Below, piece by piece: positions 23,633 through 26,694 of a DNA stretch of 26,694 bases. Origin of the DNA: GWF2-30-66 sp042576225 (lineage in GTDB: Bacteria > Babelota > Babeliae > Babelales > Vermiphilaceae). Location: assembly GCA_042576225.1 (NCBI GenBank), contig JBHPCA010000019.1, positions 1 through 26,694 of the forward strand, in the 5' to 3' direction. Numbering within the stretch: the stretch's first letter is position 1; each line of letters begins with the position of its first letter. The translations under genes were made by a program, and so were the position numbers. The notes under the pieces are model-generated. The model saw only the letters and a list, made by a program, of their open reading frames with translations, made no database searches and had not been told where the DNA came from.

Positions 23633-23690
23633 CCCCCTTAAATACGTATACTATTTATATATTGGGGGAAAATAATTTTGCAAAATTATT
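23633..23690 (+). promoter_or_regulatory. Leader hairpins before paralogue 3
   Basis: CCCCC (23633-23637) can pair with GGGGG (23664-23668) with an inner AAATA/TATTT stem. Immediately after comes the perfect 20-bp palindrome AATAATTTTGCAAAATTATT (23671-23690), ending a few bases before the ribosome-binding site AAAGGGAG. The C-run could alternatively pair with either ribosome-binding site in the leader. Confidence 0.5.
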
Positions 23691-23708
23691 GTTAAAGGGA
23701 GTTTTAAT

Positions 23709-25721
23709 ATGAAACGAATTTTACAGAGCTTACTTGTTTTGACTCTGTTTGCAGGCATGGCAGCCTACGCAGATTGCGGATGCTGCGGCTCATGCAATAA
23801 TAATTGCTGTAGTAGCTGTTGTGATGATTGCTGCTGCAACAATAACTGTAACTGCTGCCTAGGACCATGTGACGGATATCCTTTCTTGGCATACCGTTCA
23901 CAATCAAGAAACACTGCTCGTGAATTAGTCGGATGTCATGAATTTGTAAATAAATATTGCATGGATTCAACATACGGGGTATTTTACCTTGGGCTTGAAT
24001 ACCAAAGATCGTTCAGACCTGAACATCTTGCACGCTACTTCTTTGGATGTGACTTAGATTGCTGCAACACATTATTGGTACAAGGTTCTCAGGTAGAAGC
24101 TCGAAATTCAAAGGCATGGTTAGCTGACTATTTTGGCTTATCCCCATTATTTGATACTCGAGTATCATTCTGTCCTCGCATCCAAAACGTTATGGTTGAT
24201 ATGCACTTGCATTTAAACCTTGACGGATGGAAAGAAGGAATGTTCTTCAAGATTTATTCTCCTATAACCTGGAGCAAGTGGGAACTCAACATGTGCGAAT
24301 GCATCAAAAATAACGGCGGTGAAGTCGGATTTGACGCAGGCTATATGTATGAAGATGAAGTTACCAGAGCAAAATTGGCAGACAGCTTTACCGAAGCAGT
24401 CAGTGGCACCCATGTATTTGGTGACATGAAAGAAGCACTCAAATTTGGACGTATGACAAACTGCAAACTCGCTAAAGTAAGACTTGCAGATCTTCGCGCA
24501 TCATTTGGATATAACTTCATTCTTAAAGAAGATGGGCACTTAGGATTATTTGTTCATGCTGCAGCACCAACCGGTAACCGTCCACACTCATGTTATCTAT
24601 TTGAACCAATAGTTGGTAACGGTAAGCACTGGGAACTTGGTGCTGGAATCACAGGTTCATGGGTATTCTGGAGAAGCAAAGAATGTGACGACAGATATAT
24701 GGATGTATGTCTAGATGCAACATTCTCTCACATGTTTAAAGATTGCCAATGCAGATCATTTGACTTCTGCTGCAAACCAAACAGCAGATATATGCTTCTT
24801 GAGGAAATGGGAGCAAATACAGACGAACTACTTTCAGGTGACCCAGTGGAACTTGTAGACTATCAATACAAAAAAAATCTCATTCCTGCAATCAACTGGT
24901 CAACATTCCAAGTCGATGTAAAAATTTCTATTCAAGCAGATGTAGCAATTAAACTCGGATATATCAGAGAAAATTGGAGCTTCGACTTAGGCTACAACTT
25001 ATGGGCAAGAACAGGCGAAAAATTCTGCTGTGATTGCTGCTGCGATAACTGCTGTGACGACTGCTGCAACAACTGCTGCGTATCCTCATGCTCATGCCCA
25101 GCAGACAAAAAATATGCTATAAAAGGTGATGCATTCCTATATGGTGATAATCCTCAATCTGTAGCATACCCTCTTTCAGCAACACAAAGTTGCGCAGACA
25201 TACATGGTGGCAAAAACTACCTTGCAACAGGAGAATATGCTTGCACAAATCCAAGAGTTGACAACCCTTCATTAGCTCTTATAGGAACCAATACACTCAC
25301 ATGCACCGGTGGCAATGTCAATACCTCATTCCCTCCAATTTTAGTCTCAAAAAATATGCTTAATATGCAAAAAGGCCCAAGCGCAATTACACACAAAATA
25401 TTTGCTCACGTAAGCCATGCATGGAAAGACAGAGATGATTGCTGGGTACCATTCATGGGTGCAGGTTTTGAAGTTGAATTTGCACAAAAAGGCGACTGTT
25501 GCTACGATGACTGCTGCGGTTGTTGCTGCAATAATTGCAACACATGCTGTTCAACACCATGTCTAAACTCTTGCAACTCATCATGCAATTCATGCTGCGG
25601 CTCTAACTGCGGATGTGGCTCATGCTGCAATGACTGCAATGACGACTGTTGCTGCACATCAAAGAAAGCTGGCGTCTACCAATATGGTGTATGGATAAAA
25701 GGCGGAATATCTTTTGACTAA
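23709..25721 (+). CDS. Cys-rich putative outer-membrane protein, paralogue 3
   Basis: A 670-residue protein, the longest and most Cys-rich complete copy. The signal peptide is cleaved after AYA (about residue 21), followed by a dense cluster (CGCCGSC, CCSSCCDDCCC, CNCCLGPCDG). The family blocks are all present: RSQSRNTARELVG, AWLADYFGLSP, GWKEGMFFKIYSP, LNMCE, AAPTGNRPHSCYLFEPIVGN, SFDFCCKPNSRYMLLEEMG, and YNLWARTGEKFC. A second Cys cluster (about 438-464) and a third of about 60 residues before the last strand are inserted at variable sites. The final strand is GVYQYGVWIKGGISFD. The Cys stretches are built from TGY codons alternating with Asp, Asn and Ser codons. They could cross-link proteins by disulphides or bind metal; neither is proven. 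Confidence 0.88.
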   Translation: MKRILQSLLVLTLFAGMAAYADCGCCGSCNNNCCSSCCDDCCCNNNCNCCLGPCDGYPFLAYRSQSRNTARELVGCHEFVNKYCMDSTYGVFYLGLEYQRSFRPEHLARYFFGCDLDCCNTLLVQGSQVEARNSKAWLADYFGLSPLFDTRVSFCPRIQNVMVDMHLHLNLDGWKEGMFFKIYSPITWSKWELNMCECIKNNGGEVGFDAGYMYEDEVTRAKLADSFTEAVSGTHVFGDMKEALKFGRMTNCKLAKVRLADLRASFGYNFILKEDGHLGLFVHAAAPTGNRPHSCYLFEPIVGNGKHWELGAGITGSWVFWRSKECDDRYMDVCLDATFSHMFKDCQCRSFDFCCKPNSRYMLLEEMGANTDELLSGDPVELVDYQYKKNLIPAINWSTFQVDVKISIQADVAIKLGYIRENWSFDLGYNLWARTGEKFCCDCCCDNCCDDCCNNCCVSSCSCPADKKYAIKGDAFLYGDNPQSVAYPLSATQSCADIHGGKNYLATGEYACTNPRVDNPSLALIGTNTLTCTGGNVNTSFPPILVSKNMLNMQKGPSAITHKIFAHVSHAWKDRDDCWVPFMGAGFEVEFAQKGDCCYDDCCGCCCNNCNTCCSTPCLNSCNSSCNSCCGSNCGCGSCCNDCNDDCCCTSKKAGVYQYGVWIKGGISFD

Positions 25722-25772
25722 TTTGGTTATTACTAATGTAATTAGTATATAATTACTGTAATTCTAACCAAA
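25722..25772. repeat. Nested inverted repeats after paralogue 3
   Basis: TTTGGTTA (25722-25729) pairs with TAACCAAA (25765-25772); between them lies ACTAATGTAATTAGT (25732-25746), itself a palindrome. It lies before the terminator, in the 3' untranslated region, and may protect the transcript end. Confidence 0.45.
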
Positions 25773-25791
25773 GCATATAAAAAGCTAGTAC

Positions 25792-25823
25792 AAAAAATGC
25801 CTGGAGAAATCCGGGCATTTTTT
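25792..25823 (+). terminator. Intrinsic terminator after paralogue 3
   Basis: AAAAAATGCCTGGA, a GAAA tetraloop, then TCCGGGCATTTTTT. The stem has a single T-G wobble and ends in a T-run. Confidence 0.92.
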
Positions 25824-25836
25824 TAAGTTACAAACT

Positions 25837-25873
25837 TTTTTCTTTACAAATGATGCTTTCACATGTTTATACT
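25837..25873 (+). promoter_or_regulatory. Promoter of paralogue 4 with shared 14-bp block
   Basis: TTTTTCTTTACAAA at 25837-25850, 17 bases, TATACT at 25868-25873. Same block and spacing as paralogue 3. Confidence 0.7.
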
Positions 25874-25923
25874 AAAATTAGTAAAAAACAAAAAGTTCTA
25901 TACAATAACACATTAAAATAATT

Positions 25924-25945
25924 GAAAGGGCGTAAAATGATCTGA
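25924..25945 (+). promoter_or_regulatory. Two-codon leader frame ATG-ATC-TGA with RBS
   Basis: GAAAGGG (25924-25930), six bases, then ATG ATC TGA (25937-25945), 100 bases before the start of paralogue 4. The third occurrence of this arrangement in the array. Confidence 0.55.
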
Positions 25946-25987
25946 AAAAAAATACAAACCTAAGATATATAAATTAAAAAAATATTT

Positions 25988-26013
25988 CCCCTAATTGTTT
26001 TACAATTTGAGGG
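25988..26013 (+). promoter_or_regulatory. Leader hairpin before paralogue 4
   Basis: CCCC-TAATTG and CAATT-TGA-GGG pair around TTTTA (stem AATTG/CAATT, with an outer C-run/G-run). It lies just upstream of the ribosome-binding site AAAGGGAG, in the same place as the hairpins of paralogue 3. Confidence 0.45.
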
Positions 26014-26036
26014 TTGTTTTAAAAGGGAGTTTTTAG

Positions 26037-26678
26037 ATGAAAAAATTTTTACAGGGTTTACTTATTTTGACTCTGTTTACAAGCGCAGCAGTATATGCTC
26101 ACTGTGGGCATTGCAGTTGCGGTTCATGTTGTAACACGTGCTGTAATTCTTGTGATGATTGTTGTAATGACTGCGGTTGTAATGACTGTGATTGTTGTGA
26201 TTGCTGTACACGCCCATGTGATGGGTACCCATTGTTACTTACCCGTTCACAAGGAAGAAACGCAGCAAGAGAACTTGTTGGATGGCAACAATTTATCAAT
26301 AAACCTTGCGCTGAAGGATATAATGGCGCATTTTACGTTGCACTTGAATACACCAGAACATTTAGACCATGGCACATGGCAAAGTTCTTATTTGGATGTG
26401 ATTTAGACTGCTGCAATAATCTATTAATCCAAGGTTCACAAGTAGAAGACAGAAGTGCAAAAGCGTGGCTTGCTGACTATTTTGGGTTATCTCCAAAGTT
26501 TGATACCAGCATTTCTTTCTGCCCAAAAATACAAAACGTTATACTAGATCTCAACTGGTTCGTTGGCCTTGATAAATGGAAAGAAGGCATGTTCCTCAGA
26601 ATTGATATGCCAATTACATGGACCCAATGGGAACTGAACATGTGCGAAAGAAATGCTGGTATCAAACTTTGGAGATAA
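26037..26678 (+). CDS. Cys-rich putative outer-membrane protein, paralogue 4, truncated frame
   Basis: A 213-residue frame matching the first third of the family. The signal peptide is cleaved after VYA (residue 21). A very dense Cys cluster with Asp/Asn (about 22-61) follows, then CDGYPLLLTRSQGRNAARELVG, AWLADYFGLSP, GLDKWKEGMFLRIDMP and LNMCE. After this point the paralogues continue for more than 400 residues, but here the frame reads ERNAGIKLWR and stops at TAA 26676. Dropping one A from the AAA at 26664-26666 gives NAGINFGDNP, which reads more like coding sequence but soon meets a TAG. The gene is therefore either truly broken, divergent, or affected by homopolymer errors near the window edge. 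Confidence 0.75.
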   Translation: MKKFLQGLLILTLFTSAAVYAHCGHCSCGSCCNTCCNSCDDCCNDCGCNDCDCCDCCTRPCDGYPLLLTRSQGRNAARELVGWQQFINKPCAEGYNGAFYVALEYTRTFRPWHMAKFLFGCDLDCCNNLLIQGSQVEDRSAKAWLADYFGLSPKFDTSISFCPKIQNVILDLNWFVGLDKWKEGMFLRIDMPITWTQWELNMCERNAGIKLWR

Positions 26679-26694
26679 CCCAAAATAGTCAGCA

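Noticed and set aside
26095..26406. Plus-strand 103-codon frame rich in Val within paralogue 4
   Set aside because: Out-of-frame reading of the TGY/GAY Cys-Asp codons of the real gene.

Overview
The window is AT-rich bacterial DNA with short intergenic gaps. It looks like a Gram-negative-type, probably host-associated bacterium. Ankyrin repeats, an HspR-type regulator, SpoVG, and a tandem array of exported cysteine-rich putative outer-membrane proteins fit the phylum Dependentiae (TM6/Babeliae, protist symbionts) best. That placement is inferred from gene content and was not tested by phylogeny.

Layout. (1) 1-1330: an ankyrin-repeat protein whose 5' end abuts an ankyrin repeat in the opposite orientation, followed by about 1 kb without a confident gene that includes a GC-rich island. 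(2) 2320-8184: housekeeping and stress block with dnaK, a small DUF378 membrane protein (minus strand), ychF, an hspR-like MerR regulator, htpX and an acidic hypothetical protein. (3) 8202-10953: a secreted Cys/Lys-rich repeat protein (minus strand) and a three-gene cassette of related small membrane proteins. (4) 10956-13071: maf (minus), a 660-bp unit made of a GIY-YIG nuclease gene between 50-bp inverted repeats, more REP-like palindromes, and tRNA-Gln. (5) 13116-19073, minus strand: uppP, ftsK, murF, rsmH and spoVG, a cell-envelope and division run. (6) 19141-26694: four head-to-tail paralogues of a large exported cysteine-rich putative beta-barrel protein, the last one cut short near the window edge.

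The array at the right end is the most unusual part. Each paralogue is its own transcription unit with a terminator. Genes 2-4 share a 14-bp promoter block and have 5' leaders of roughly 135-160 nt. Each of these leaders carries a strong Shine-Dalgarno followed by a two-codon reading frame (ATG-NNN-stop) well upstream of the real start. The leaders of genes 3 and 4 also contain hairpins just before the true ribosome-binding site. This suggests post-transcriptional control of a family of disulphide-rich surface proteins, perhaps analogous to the chlamydial cysteine-rich envelope.

The second notable system is the GIY-YIG unit. It has its own promoter, ribosome-binding site and gene, lies inside near-identical inverted copies of a double-palindrome repeat, and is close to degenerate copies of similar repeats. 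This layout recalls RAYT/REP systems but uses a different nuclease.

No CRISPR array, rRNA or recognisable transposase was seen.
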